Part shown: piece after piece, positions 56,243 through 64,000 of the stretch
Position numbering within the stretch: the stretch's first letter is position 1
How the letters are laid out: each line of letters starts with the position of its first letter
Assembly: GCF_014200755.1 (NCBI RefSeq)
Contig: NZ_JACHCM010000003.1
Span: 620,001 to 684,000, forward strand
Direction of reading: 5' to 3'
DNA: 64,000 bases
From: Rhodanobacter sp. ANJX3
Lineage (GTDB): Bacteria > Pseudomonadota > Gammaproteobacteria > Xanthomonadales > Rhodanobacteraceae
The notes under the pieces: generated by a model
Told to the model about the DNA's origin: nothing
Seen by the model: the letters and a program-made list of their open reading frames with translations, nothing else
The model's database searches: none
Program-made: the position numbers and the translations under genes

Positions 56243-56790
56243 CCCCTACTTCCGGGCGACTCGGAAGAACGAGAAAGCTTCAGGCGCTTCAGAACGGGAC
56301 CCAATATGCCAAACGAGCTTAGCGCCGGACGAGCCGCGTTGAGTGATCGCATATCAAAAATGGGGATAACCACGTTTTTAGGAATTATGTGTAACTGTTT
56401 GAACAGCAACCGATTTCAACGGGATGCGCCAAGCAATATCAATTTCGCCGGGTGAGCGGACAGGCAGCTGTCACACTGGACATGAATAATAAATTGCAGG
56501 GTATAGCAGTTAAATACACGCATCCCTCGTATCGAGTGAGGACATATACTTATTGGAGGGGGCGGTAAGCTGATTCGACGAACGGGCACAGCTCAAAATT
56601 TGCGAGGCCAATAAAAACAATGCAGAATCGCAAGGACTTACCGTACAGTTTGGTAGTTGGGGTTTTGCATTCCATGATGCCGAAAGGCTTCCGTGCATCC
56701 GCATCTAGTCGCGTTAGTGAGAGAAGAGCCAAAAATTCAACCTGACCGTTACGGGTAACGGGTACCTCGAGCAAACAACAAGGAACAGTT
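56243..56790 (+). other. Degraded coding remnants, no intact gene
   Basis: Pieces of protein-like sequence appear in successive frames: a 49-codon ORF (56306-56455, MPNELSAGRAALSDRISK...), MNNKLQGIAVKYTHPSYRVR from about 56482 to a stop, FDERAQLKICEANKNNAESQ then VQFGSWGFAFHDAERLPC in another frame (about 56573-56710), and QKFNLTVTGNGYLEQ then TTRNSYAA in a third (about 56730-56790). The switching frames suggest a pseudogene of an unidentified protein. Opposite-strand ORFs here look like shadows. Confidence 0.45.
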
Positions 56791-56964
56791 ATGCCGCATA
56801 ACCTGAGTTCCGTCACCTTCGGTAAAAATCAGTCAACCGCAATCGATGCTGTAACGGATGCGTTGGAAGAAAACATCACTGGACTGATTGCGTTAGACGC
56901 GCACGAACGCTGTGTGCGGGTAAAAACGGACGACCCGTCAAAGGCGTTTGCTCGCCATGTTTAG
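56791..56964 (+). CDS. Small hypothetical protein (57 aa)
   Basis: A 57-codon ORF, MPHNLSSVTFGKNQSTAIDA, continuing VTDALEENITGLIALDAHER and CVRVKTDDPSKAFARHV. A good AAGGA lies six bases before the ATG. No signal peptide, no membrane helix; acidic helical centre. I do not recognise it. It sits 40 bases upstream of the TrbM-like gene and could be co-transcribed with it. It could equally be the surviving tail of a lost gene; the ribosome-binding site argues for real translation. Confidence 0.4.
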   Translation: MPHNLSSVTFGKNQSTAIDAVTDALEENITGLIALDAHERCVRVKTDDPSKAFARHV

Positions 56965-57004
56965 CCAGATTGCCCAGCCAATATTGCCAAATCGGAGATT
57001 TGCC

Positions 57005-57346
57005 ATGAAGCCACGTACCCTCGCCGCCATCCTCGTATTGGGCTTGGCTGCATGTTTCACATCGGCCCAGGCTCAAGTGATCCCACTACCCTGTACGGTC
57101 CTCATGTGTATGGCCGGCACCTCCGGTTTCGGCATCAGCGCCGCTGATCCCGCCTGCACCGTTCCCATCGCTTACTGGTATCTGCCTGATGGCACCGGCC
57201 TGGCAGTTTATGACCCTTATTTTGACTCTGTCGACAGCTACAACGTGCGATTGGCTTTCCTGAACACCTGTGTCCCGGGCGCAGCCGCCAACCCCGGCGT
57301 TATCGCCACTATCATGGCCAAACACGGGTATGCCGCTACGCCGTAG
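57005..57346 (+). CDS. Secreted TrbM-like small protein
   Basis: A 113-residue protein with a signal peptide (TLAAILVLGLAACFTSAQAQ, cleavage near residue 24). A short domain begins PLPCTVLMCMAGTSGFG and AADPACTVPIAYWY. The spacing of paired cysteines (C..LMC and later C) resembles TrbM/KikA/MpfK proteins of conjugative T4SSs, where a small periplasmic protein of unknown function is made with the mating-pair genes. GGAG lies seven bases before ATG 57005. It lies among the ruins of the duplicated module; whether it is still functional is unknown. Confidence 0.5.
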   Translation: MKPRTLAAILVLGLAACFTSAQAQVIPLPCTVLMCMAGTSGFGISAADPACTVPIAYWYLPDGTGLAVYDPYFDSVDSYNVRLAFLNTCVPGAAANPGVIATIMAKHGYAATP

Positions 57347-57724
57347 ACCGTTGCAATGAGGAAATCCTTGCCTTTCGATCGAAAGCGCCATCGCCGGTAT
57401 GCCGCTCACTGTCCGGGCGGCATACCACCTTGATATGGCGTCGAGATTTTTCGACGTATCGCTTGAAGGCGACAGTATTTATAAAAAACCGGCGCTACGC
57501 CGAATCGGGAGCAACATTTGGGCAGCGCTAGCAAGCGTCGATCCTTTGACGGACGTCCGCACACGCACGGCCTTGAAGATAACGGTGCGAATTAATCCGT
57601 CTGTGCGAGTTCGAAAAATGCGGTAAATCCATCGGTATGCGATAAGCCCGCCATGTGCGCTCGTTTTGTCCATACCCATTACCTCAGCATGCAGTTCGTT
57701 ACGAAACATTACCAGCGACTGCCT
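57347..57724. other. Gap with two palindromes, no confident gene
   Basis: Contains a perfect palindrome CTTTCGATCGAAAG (57372-57385) and an inverted repeat GGTATGCCGC/GCGGCATACC (57396-57405, 57417-57426) that may end the TrbM-like transcript, although no T-run follows. A 63-codon frame from an ATG at about 57435 to 57626 has no ribosome-binding site and no recognisable features. Confidence 0.5.
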
Positions 57725-58070
57725 CGCTCTTGCCTTTAACTTTTACTTACTTCTACCCTGCACCAGCCAAGCAGATTCCATTCCGGCGGATCAGTAAGCC
57801 AACCACACCGCGTTAGTCAGCAATCCTTTCAGTGGAAGGCCTTTGATGGAGTCTGCGAGACTGAAACTCACGGATCATTTACGGCGCATGCTTCCCAGAC
57901 CATCGGCGAGAGCCGACTCTGCGTTGCTGACCGAACCACTGACAGAGACGGCATAATCAAAAACCAGTGGCCTACATCATCGAGCAGGCTAGCAAACGCA
58001 TACTCTGGATTTTGCGACTCGATATACCCGACAGTGGCTCGCTCTTTGATGGCTGTAGCCATGGTTTCGG
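57725..58070 (+). pseudogene. Decayed paralogue of the predicted immunity gene
   Basis: Nucleotide similarity to 53985-54330 runs across the whole stretch. CTGAAACT.CC.GATCA.TTTAC is shared at the start of the mature domain, then GGCGA.A..CG...CTGCGTTGCTG, and finally the block encoding ASKR.LWI.RLD (about 57987-58026). A signal-peptide-like region is still traceable around 57735-57790. The reading frame is broken by stops and shifts, a stretch of about 40 bases is lost near 58035, and the carboxy third is absent. A ruined second copy of the X-Tfi candidate. Confidence 0.8.
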
Positions 58071-58365
58071 TGAGCGCACCCCGGCTTCACGCCCGGCAAT
58101 AGATCAACAGACGTCGAAGACGTTGGTGGCGCAACGGAAATTCTCTAGCGCGGCATGGGTACCGGTGATTTCCGGAGGCATTTGCTGCTCATTATTTTCG
58201 ACGAACTGCCGGGTCCGCCCACGTGCTAAAAACGCTGGGCGCGGGTTGCCCTCAATTGCTGCAGCCTCTACCCTTTGTCAGTAGCTGTGTGTCAATAGCT
58301 GTATGTCGACCTTCGCCGTAGCTTAAACAGATGTACTGAGGTCGGCCAGTCATTATGGGGAATCG
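58071..58365. other. Gap before the NupG-like gene, with a 14-bp direct repeat
   Basis: No gene supported. At 58277-58304 a 14-base unit, GTCARTAGCTGTRT, occurs twice in tandem (two differences). An anti-sense 45-codon frame (about 58230 to 58095) looks protein-like but has no start. The right border of the accessory region lies here, since the following gene is an ordinary chromosomal gene. Confidence 0.5.
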
Positions 58366-59655
58366 ATGAGTATCAAGTCGCGCCTGATCGCCATGAACTT
58401 TCTGCAGTTTTTCGTGTGGGGTTCGTGGCTGATCACGATTGGCGCCTATTGGTTTCAGAACCGGCATTGGTCGGGCGCACAATTCGGGGCGATTTTTTCG
58501 ACGATGGGTATCGCTTCGCTGTTCATGCCGTCGCTGATGGGCATGGTGGCCGACAAATGGATCAATGCGGAAAAACTTTACGGCCTGCTTCACCTTGGCG
58601 GCGCAGCGGTGCTGTTTGCCACGCCGTTGATCGACAACCCGACGACGTTTTTCTGGGTGATGCTGCTCAACATGATGTGCTACATGCCGACGATATCGCT
58701 ATCGATCGCGGTGGCGTATTCCGCGCTGAAGGCTGAAGGGCGCGATGTGGTGATCGACTATCCGCCGATCCGCGTGTGGGGAACCATCGGTTTCATCGCG
58801 GCGCTGTGGGTGGTGAGCCTGCTGCATCTGGAAACGACGACCGGCCAGTTCTATGTCGCGTCGGGCGCGTCGCTGCTGCTGGGCGCGTATGCGTTCACCC
58901 TACCGCCGTGCCGACCCAAACTGGGCCAGCTGCGTGGCCGATCGATGCTGGATACGCTGGGGCTGACCTCGTTCAAGCTGTTCCGCGATCGCAAGATGGC
59001 GATCTTTTTTCTGTTCGCGATGCTGCTGGGTGCGGCGCTGCAGCTGACCAACGCCTATGGCGATACGTTTCTGCACGATTTCGCTACGGTGGACTCGTAC
59101 AAGGGCACGATGGCTGTGCGCTATCCGGCGATCATCATGTCGATCTCGCAGGTGTCGGAAACGCTGTTCATTCTGGCTATTCCGTTTTTCCTGAAGCGCT
59201 TCGGCATCAAGACGGTGATGCTGATCAGCATGCTGGCATGGACGCTGCGCTTCGGGCTTTTCGCCTACGGCAATCCCGGTCCGCAGCTGTGGATGATCGT
59301 GCTGTCGTGCATCGTCTACGGCATGGCGTTCGACTTCTTCAATATTTCCGGCTCGCTGTTCGTCGAGGGACAGAGCGATCCGGCGATACGCGCCAGCGCG
59401 CAGGGCCTGTTCATGCTGATGACCAACGGCATCGGCGCCGTGCTGGGCAGTTCGCTCAGCGGCCTGATCATCGACGCCTGGTTTATCCGCGCGGATGGCA
59501 GCAAAGACTGGCACGGTATCTGGATCACGTTCGCGCTTTACGCGCTGGCCGTGGCGGTGCTGTTTTCGCTGCTCTTCAAGCACCGGCATGATCGCAACGC
59601 CGTGATACATCCGCACGGCGCCCGGGATACCGCGACTGGCGCTATCGCCGACTGA
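58366..59655 (+). CDS. Nucleoside:H+ symporter, NupG-like (MFS)
   Basis: A 429-residue major-facilitator protein with about twelve hydrophobic helices. The start MNFLQFFVWGSWLITIGAYW is the hallmark of the NupG/XapB nucleoside:proton symporter family. YPPIRVWGTIGFIAALWVV and ISGSLFVEGQSDPAIRASAQ, followed by GLFMLMTNGIGAVLGS, are further family blocks. It would import nucleosides across the inner membrane. The stop abuts, without any gap, the stop of the convergent phosphatase gene (TGATCA), and no terminator is visible. GGGGAA lies upstream of the ATG. Confidence 0.87.
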   Translation: MSIKSRLIAMNFLQFFVWGSWLITIGAYWFQNRHWSGAQFGAIFSTMGIASLFMPSLMGMVADKWINAEKLYGLLHLGGAAVLFATPLIDNPTTFFWVMLLNMMCYMPTISLSIAVAYSALKAEGRDVVIDYPPIRVWGTIGFIAALWVVSLLHLETTTGQFYVASGASLLLGAYAFTLPPCRPKLGQLRGRSMLDTLGLTSFKLFRDRKMAIFFLFAMLLGAALQLTNAYGDTFLHDFATVDSYKGTMAVRYPAIIMSISQVSETLFILAIPFFLKRFGIKTVMLISMLAWTLRFGLFAYGNPGPQLWMIVLSCIVYGMAFDFFNISGSLFVEGQSDPAIRASAQGLFMLMTNGIGAVLGSSLSGLIIDAWFIRADGSKDWHGIWITFALYALAVAVLFSLLFKHRHDRNAVIHPHGARDTATGAIAD

Positions 59656-60270
59656 TCAGTCGCCAGGCAGCAGATGTTCCTGCACCAGATGGCTGCTCGA
59701 CGGCATCAGCTGGCCGCGATCGTCGAAACGCAGCACGATGAGCCAGTTGTAAACGTCGCCTGGCCATTTGTCCTTCCCGACCAGGGTTTTCAGATCGCCG
59801 CCGAACGCGTCGATCAGGTTGCCCAACTCACCGTGATGCCAGGCGATAAGCACGACGGCGGCCTGGTTCTGCCGGCGCAAGGACTCGACGAGCTTGTCCA
59901 CCTGCTTGTCGGCGAAAGGTTGCTCCAGCGGAAGCTGCAGACGCGCGGCAAGCGGCGTCAGCGTCAGCCGCGGGCGCTCGCTGTTCTTGCTGTCGCTGGT
60001 GGCAATCAGGCGCTGCGGCTGCAGCGTCTGACCGTCGATGCGCAGCGGATCGAAATAATTTGCGTACGCTTCGGCGCGCTGCTCGCCCCGTGGCGTAAGC
60101 CCCCTGCTGTTCGGACCATCGCTCTGCTCGGGTTTTTCCGCGTGGCGGACGATCAGCACGATGACGTTGCGCAGACCGCGGGAGCTGTCGTCGGCCTCAT
60201 GTTTTTGCGAATGGTGGGCCGAAGCCAGCGCGGGGAGTAGAAGCAACACGCAAAGGAATTTGCGCAGCAT
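59656..60270 (-). CDS. Exported histidine phosphatase family protein
   Basis: A 204-residue protein with a signal peptide (LCVLLLLPALASAHH). The phosphoglycerate-mutase-like signature is VLIVRHAEKPEQSDG, with Arg42-His43 as the phospho-acceptor site, and a second catalytic His falls in VVLIAWHHGELGNLIDAFGG. Likely a periplasmic phosphatase of unknown substrate. It follows the GGDEF gene on the same strand after 27 bases, suggesting a two-gene unit. Confidence 0.83.
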   Translation of the reverse strand: MLRKFLCVLLLLPALASAHHSQKHEADDSSRGLRNVIVLIVRHAEKPEQSDGPNSRGLTPRGEQRAEAYANYFDPLRIDGQTLQPQRLIATSDSKNSERPRLTLTPLAARLQLPLEQPFADKQVDKLVESLRRQNQAAVVLIAWHHGELGNLIDAFGGDLKTLVGKDKWPGDVYNWLIVLRFDDRGQLMPSSSHLVQEHLLPGD

Positions 60271-60297
60271 GATCGGGCGTCCGCAGAATGAAGGGCG

Positions 60298-62088
60298 TCA
60301 GGATACCAGCGTACTGGCCACGACTCGATCGCGACCGTACGACTTCGCCGAGTACAGCGCGGTGTCCGCCGCGCGCATCCAGCTCGATACGTCGTGGCAG
60401 CGCTCGCCGTCGAACAGCGCGACGCCGATGCTGATGGTGATCTGCGACACGCCCAGCTCGACCGGCAGCGCGAGCGCGGCAACGCCGGCTCGCAAGGTTT
60501 CCGCCAGTCGCATGCCGTCCTCCGCACCCAGCTTCGGGCACAGCACGATGAACTCTTCGCCGCCGATGCGGGCGATGTGACCCGCGGCGCCGATGGCGCG
60601 GCGCAGATAGTCGGTGACCAGCACCAGTACCCGGTCGCCCTGCTGGTGACCGACGGTGTCGTTGATGTGCTTGAAGTGGTCGAAGTCGATCAGCATCAAT
60701 ACGTGCAATGGATCGCGCATATCGCGATGACTTGCCAGCAACGCCGTGGCGCGTTGCTGAAACGCGCGGCGGTTTTCAATGCCGGTCAGCGGATCGCACA
60801 GGGCCTGCGCACGCAGTTCTGCCGCATGCCGGCGCTGCCCACGCAGCAGCATGAACAGCAACCCGGCAAAGAGCACCAGCCCGACCGCCACGATGGTGAC
60901 CACGAGATTGGCCAGCTTCTGGCGACGCTGCATTTCGTCGCGCCGCGCGGCCTCGGCCTGCGCGGTTTTCAATTCCAGGTTTTGATCACGATTGGTGCGC
61001 TCCAGATCGTTGATGCGCAGCTCCTTTTCGCGTGCGGCGTAGCGCTGCTCCAGCTCCGCCTCGATCGCGCGCAGCGCCGGCGTGTTGGTGGCGTTCTCGA
61101 ATTTGACGACTTCGCGCTCGTCGGCGAGCGCCTGGCGCAGGTCGCCGGCTTGCTCGGCCAGATTGCTTTCCACTTCCAGAAGATCGCTCAGCTGGCCGTT
61201 CATGCCGGCAGCGCGGGCCTTGGCGACTGTCGCTTTCATCAACGCATAGGCCTGACGATGCTCGCCTAACGCTGCCATCGCGCGGGCGATATCCGTGTTG
61301 GAGTCGATCGAGTCGCTGATGCGTCCGTCGGCCAGCTCCTGCTTCAAGGACGTCTGCGACAGCTGCAGCGCTTCGCGCGCGCGGCCTTGCTTCAGATACA
61401 TCTGTGAGAGATTGTCGCCGACGGACACCGCCATGCGCGCGCCACCGGTCGCCATGAAATGACGGCGCGAACTTTCGTAGGCTTTGGCCGCCTCATCGAC
61501 TCGATTGAGCGTAGCCAGCGCGAGACCTTCGTCGTTCTCGGCGTCGGCGACGCCCCATTCGTCGCCCAGCGCCTGATAGTCGCCTTTGACCTGACGACAC
61601 AGCGGCAGCGCACGATCGGGCTTTTCGTCCAGCGTGTAGGCATCGCACAGCTGAAAGCGCGCCCAGGCGACCAGTTCGGGATCGGCGTTGCCCAGCACCT
61701 TGTCCGCCGCGCGCAATGCCTCGCCCATACCATCGCCCGTGCCGTTGGTGATGTCGTGGCGCGAACGCAGGAAGCCTGCCGCGGCCGTGGCCACCGCATC
61801 GTTGCTGGCGCTCGCCAAGCCATCGAGGCGCAGGGTGGCTTCGGCGAACGCCGCATCGTCGTTGGCGTTGATGGCCGCCGTACCCATGCCCCACAGCAGC
61901 GCCCTTTCCTGCGCCGCACTCAGAGCCGAGCCCGAACGATCCAACTGCGTCCGCACGTCGCTGATCAAACCGTGGGGGTCGTCAACCGCGCGACCGCGCA
62001 GGCTGTTCATCGGCGCAGCGGCCATGCCCAGCACCGGCCATATCGATGCCAGTAGAAGACAAGCCAGCCCCCTGATTCCCCGCGTCAT
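60298..62088 (-). CDS. Periplasmic-TPR diguanylate cyclase (GGDEF domain)
   Basis: A 596-residue sensor enzyme. Signal peptide (LACLLLASIWPVLGMAAAP). About 350 periplasmic residues of TPR-like helices (VADAENDEGLALATLNRVDE, QMYLKQGRAREALQLSQTS). A coiled coil. One membrane helix (LVVTIVAVGLVLFAGLLFML). A cytoplasmic GGDEF domain with DPLTGIENRRAFQQ and an intact active site GGEEF (residues about 509-513). The four residues where an inhibitory RxxD site would sit read GAAG-like, so product feedback is probably absent. It would make c-di-GMP in response to a periplasmic cue; the ligand is unknown. Confidence 0.88.
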   Translation of the reverse strand: MTRGIRGLACLLLASIWPVLGMAAAPMNSLRGRAVDDPHGLISDVRTQLDRSGSALSAAQERALLWGMGTAAINANDDAAFAEATLRLDGLASASNDAVATAAAGFLRSRHDITNGTGDGMGEALRAADKVLGNADPELVAWARFQLCDAYTLDEKPDRALPLCRQVKGDYQALGDEWGVADAENDEGLALATLNRVDEAAKAYESSRRHFMATGGARMAVSVGDNLSQMYLKQGRAREALQLSQTSLKQELADGRISDSIDSNTDIARAMAALGEHRQAYALMKATVAKARAAGMNGQLSDLLEVESNLAEQAGDLRQALADEREVVKFENATNTPALRAIEAELEQRYAAREKELRINDLERTNRDQNLELKTAQAEAARRDEMQRRQKLANLVVTIVAVGLVLFAGLLFMLLRGQRRHAAELRAQALCDPLTGIENRRAFQQRATALLASHRDMRDPLHVLMLIDFDHFKHINDTVGHQQGDRVLVLVTDYLRRAIGAAGHIARIGGEEFIVLCPKLGAEDGMRLAETLRAGVAALALPVELGVSQITISIGVALFDGERCHDVSSWMRAADTALYSAKSYGRDRVVASTLVS

Positions 62089-62167
62089 CGACTACTCATC
62101 TCTCAGGTGCCCGTGGCTTCATGATAGTCAACCGGACGAATGCCGGTGCGACCTTTACAATGGGCTT

Positions 62168-63154
62168 ATGCAGATAGGTCCTTACCGCATCGATCCGCCG
62201 GTAGTGCTCGCTCCCATGGCCGGCGTCACCGACAAGCCTTTCCGCCTGCTGTGCAAACGGCTGGGCGCCGGTTTGGCCGTGTCGGAAATGACCAACGCGG
62301 ACCCACGCCTGTGGCACACGCGCAAATCTATGCAAAGAATGGACCATGCCGGCGAACCGGAGCCGGTCAGCGTGCAGATCGCCGGCTACGACCCGACGAT
62401 GCTGGCCGAAGCGGCGCGTTTCAACGTCGCCAATGGCGCCCAGCTGATCGACATCAACATGGGCTGCCCGGCGAAAAAGGTGTGCAACGTTTGGTCCGGT
62501 TCTGCCCTGCTGCAGGACGAACCGCTGGTGGCACGTATCGTCAGCGCCGTGGTCGAGGCGGTGAATGTGCCGGTGACGCTTAAGATACGCACGGGCTGGG
62601 ACCGCCGGAACAAGAACGCGCTGACGATTGCCCATATCGCCGAAGACAGTGGCATCGCCGCGCTGGCCGTGCACGGTCGCACCCGTGCCGACAAGTACGA
62701 GGGTGAGGCCGAATACGACACGATTCGCGCGGTGAAAGCGGCCGTGCGCATTCCGGTGCTGGCCAATGGCGACGTCGGCACGCCGCAACAGGCCCGCCAC
62801 GTGCTCGATATTACTGGCGCGGACGCGGTAATGATCGGCCGCGGCGCGCAGGGGCGGCCGTGGATTTTCCGCGAGATCGCGCATTATCTCGCCACCGGCG
62901 AACTGCTGCCCGAGCCGAAGCCGTCGGAAGTCGGCACGATTCTGCTCGGTCATCTCGAACAGCTTTACGCCTTCTACGGCGAGCTGGCCGGCGTGCGCAT
63001 CGCGCGCAAGCATCTGGGCTGGTATGCCAAGGATCGGCCGGAAAACGTCGCGTTTCGGCAGGTCGTCAATCAGGCCGAATCGGCCGAGGCGCAGATGCGG
63101 CTGACCCGGGATTATTTCGAAGCATTGAGTGCAGGCGTGCGTTTGGCCGCCTGA
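62168..63154 (+). CDS. dusB: tRNA-dihydrouridine synthase B
   Basis: A 328-residue FMN enzyme that reduces uridine 17 class positions in the tRNA D-loop. The motifs VLAPMAGVTDKPFRLLCKRL (start), INMGCPAKKVCNVWSGSALL (catalytic Cys in MGCP), LAVHGRTRADKYEGEAEYDT and VLANGDVGTPQQARHVL are followed by AVMIGRGAQGRPWIFREI. The start is ATG 62168; the open frame extends far upstream into the divergent GGDEF gene and is a shadow. No fis gene follows, unlike enterobacteria. Confidence 0.94.
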   Translation: MQIGPYRIDPPVVLAPMAGVTDKPFRLLCKRLGAGLAVSEMTNADPRLWHTRKSMQRMDHAGEPEPVSVQIAGYDPTMLAEAARFNVANGAQLIDINMGCPAKKVCNVWSGSALLQDEPLVARIVSAVVEAVNVPVTLKIRTGWDRRNKNALTIAHIAEDSGIAALAVHGRTRADKYEGEAEYDTIRAVKAAVRIPVLANGDVGTPQQARHVLDITGADAVMIGRGAQGRPWIFREIAHYLATGELLPEPKPSEVGTILLGHLEQLYAFYGELAGVRIARKHLGWYAKDRPENVAFRQVVNQAESAEAQMRLTRDYFEALSAGVRLAA

Positions 63155-63247
63155 ACGCGCCGTCGTATTGCAAGCGTCGCAACCACTTGCGACGGGATCG
63201 GCGCATCATCGGCATCCCATCCACCGCGGTTATCACGCTTGTCGACG

Positions 63248-64000
63248 ATGACGTTGCGCCTGTCGCCTTCCGACCGCTTGTTATGGTGGCTGCGGCACGG
63301 CGCGTTGCTGGCCAGCCTGCTGCTCGGCGGTTGCCGGGCGACGCTGTTTGCCGGACTCAACAGCACAGACCAGCATCGCGGCATCGAGCAGCAGCGCAAT
63401 ATCGTGTTCGATGCCCCGCACAATCTGGCGCTCGACGTTTATCTGCCGGCAAACACGGGGCAGCCGACCAGTGCCCGTGCGCCGATGGTGGTGTTCTTCT
63501 ACGGCGGCGACTGGACCCACGGCAAACGCCAGTGGTATCGCTTTGTCGGCACGGCGCTGGCCGCAAAAGGCATCCTGGTAGTGATACCCGACTACCGCAA
63601 ATACCCTCAGGTGACCATGGATGTTTTTATGCAGGACGGCGCTCGGGCGGTGGCCTGGGCGCATGCCCATGCCACCGAACTGGGCGGCGATCCGAACGAC
63701 CTCTTCGTGATGGGCCACTCGGCCGGCGGCCAAATCGCAGCCTTGCTGAGCACCGATCCCGAATGGCTGAAGCCGTACGGTATGCAGCCGCGCGATCTGG
63801 CCGGATGTATCGGGCTGGCCGGGGTTTACGATTTCATGCCGATTCCCGCCAGCGAAAAAGACATGCTCGGCACCTTCGGCCACACGCTGGCCGAGCAGGC
63901 CCGTGCGCAGCCCGTTCGCTACGTCAGCGGGCACGAGCCGCCAATGCTGCTTTTGCAGGGCACCGGCGATCACGAGGTCGATCCATCCAATGCGCTGTCG
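63248..64000 (+). CDS. Alpha/beta hydrolase (carboxylesterase-like) lipoprotein, cut by window edge
   Basis: 251 codons visible from ATG 63248 to the window end, still open. An amino-terminal hydrophobic helix ends in the lipobox LLLGGC (Cys29). Then an esterase fold of the HSL/kynurenine-formamidase kind: ALDVYLPANTG, oxyanion region MVVFFYGGDWTHGKRQWYR, nucleophile elbow VMGHSAGGQIAALL (Ser158), and late MLLLQGTGDHEVDPSNAL with the probable acid residue. The catalytic His must lie beyond the window. Likely an envelope-anchored esterase; substrate unknown. Confidence 0.85.
   Translation, partial: MTLRLSPSDRLLWWLRHGALLASLLLGGCRATLFAGLNSTDQHRGIEQQRNIVFDAPHNLALDVYLPANTGQPTSARAPMVVFFYGGDWTHGKRQWYRFVGTALAAKGILVVIPDYRKYPQVTMDVFMQDGARAVAWAHAHATELGGDPNDLFVMGHSAGGQIAALLSTDPEWLKPYGMQPRDLAGCIGLAGVYDFMPIPASEKDMLGTFGHTLAEQARAQPVRYVSGHEPPMLLLQGTGDHEVDPSNALS

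Noticed and set aside
41448-58365. Integrative conjugative element or phage island
   Set aside because: No integrase, relaxase, transposase, tRNA target or flanking direct repeats were found; the region is better explained as a chromosomal X-T4SS locus.
61688-62167. 160-codon upstream extension of dusB
   Set aside because: Lies antisense within the GGDEF gene; DusB homologues begin at the ATG 62168.

Overview
This window is about 63% GC and looks like a gammaproteobacterial chromosome of the Xanthomonadales/Lysobacterales, most likely Rhodanobacteraceae (Dyella, Luteibacter, Rhodanobacter or Frateuria type). Three things point there. The division/wall cluster lacks murD between mraY and ftsW. 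A BtuM-type cobalamin transporter sits next to a PduO-type adenosyltransferase. The type IV secretion locus is of the Xanthomonadales bacteria-killing kind (X-T4SS), with an XVIPCD-tailed effector. The family assignment is inference; no rRNA gene is present to confirm it.

Layout. 1-440 (minus): start of a kdp potassium-ATPase operon (kdpA cut by the window edge, kdpF, and a 30-residue membrane peptide). 640-8600: ispB, a DUF2252 gene, a secreted dienelactone-hydrolase-like protein, the ubiH-ubiI ubiquinone hydroxylases, btuM plus a corrinoid adenosyltransferase, and a class II histone-deacetylase-like hydrolase. 8800-15890 (plus): lptD-surA-pdxA-rsmA-apaG-apaH, the classical outer-membrane/ribosome cluster, closed by a two-way terminator facing secA. 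15950-20380: secA, an M23 peptidase and dciA. 20610-37583 (minus): lpxC and the dcw cluster, transcribed mraZ-rsmH-ftsL-ftsI-murE-murF-mraY-ftsW-murG-murC-ddl-ftsQ-ftsA-ftsZ-lpxC, mostly with 1-11 base overlaps. It is headed by a strong sigma70-type promoter (TTGACA, 17 bp, TATCGT) that merges with four 10-bp-phased MraZ boxes. 37838-38205 (minus): RNase P RNA. 38290-41450: rsmI, divergent from lpoA-yraN.

41450-58365 is the accessory region, visibly richer in A+T in its intergenic parts and small genes. It carries virB7-8-9-10-11-1-2-3-4-5-6, a DUF4189 gene, a predicted periplasmic immunity protein, and an effector with a glucosaminidase, a peptidoglycan-binding domain and an XVIPCD tail. A 17-bp perfect terminator hairpin follows. 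The virD4 coupling ATPase, expected beside virB7, is not in the window. Downstream of the terminator lies wreckage: a virB6 fragment, out-of-frame coding remnants, a 57-residue ORF, a TrbM-like secreted protein, and a decayed copy of the immunity gene. A second decayed DUF4189 copy lies upstream, between DUF4189 and the immunity gene. The order virB6 ... immunity is thus seen twice, once intact and once ruined. I read this as an old tandem duplication of an effector/immunity module that is now eroding.

58366-64000 returns to housekeeping-type sequence: a NupG-like nucleoside symporter, a periplasmic histidine phosphatase, a periplasmic-TPR/GGDEF diguanylate cyclase, dusB, and the start of a lipoprotein alpha/beta hydrolase cut by the window edge. 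No tRNA, 16S/23S rRNA, CRISPR array, insertion sequence or integrase was seen.
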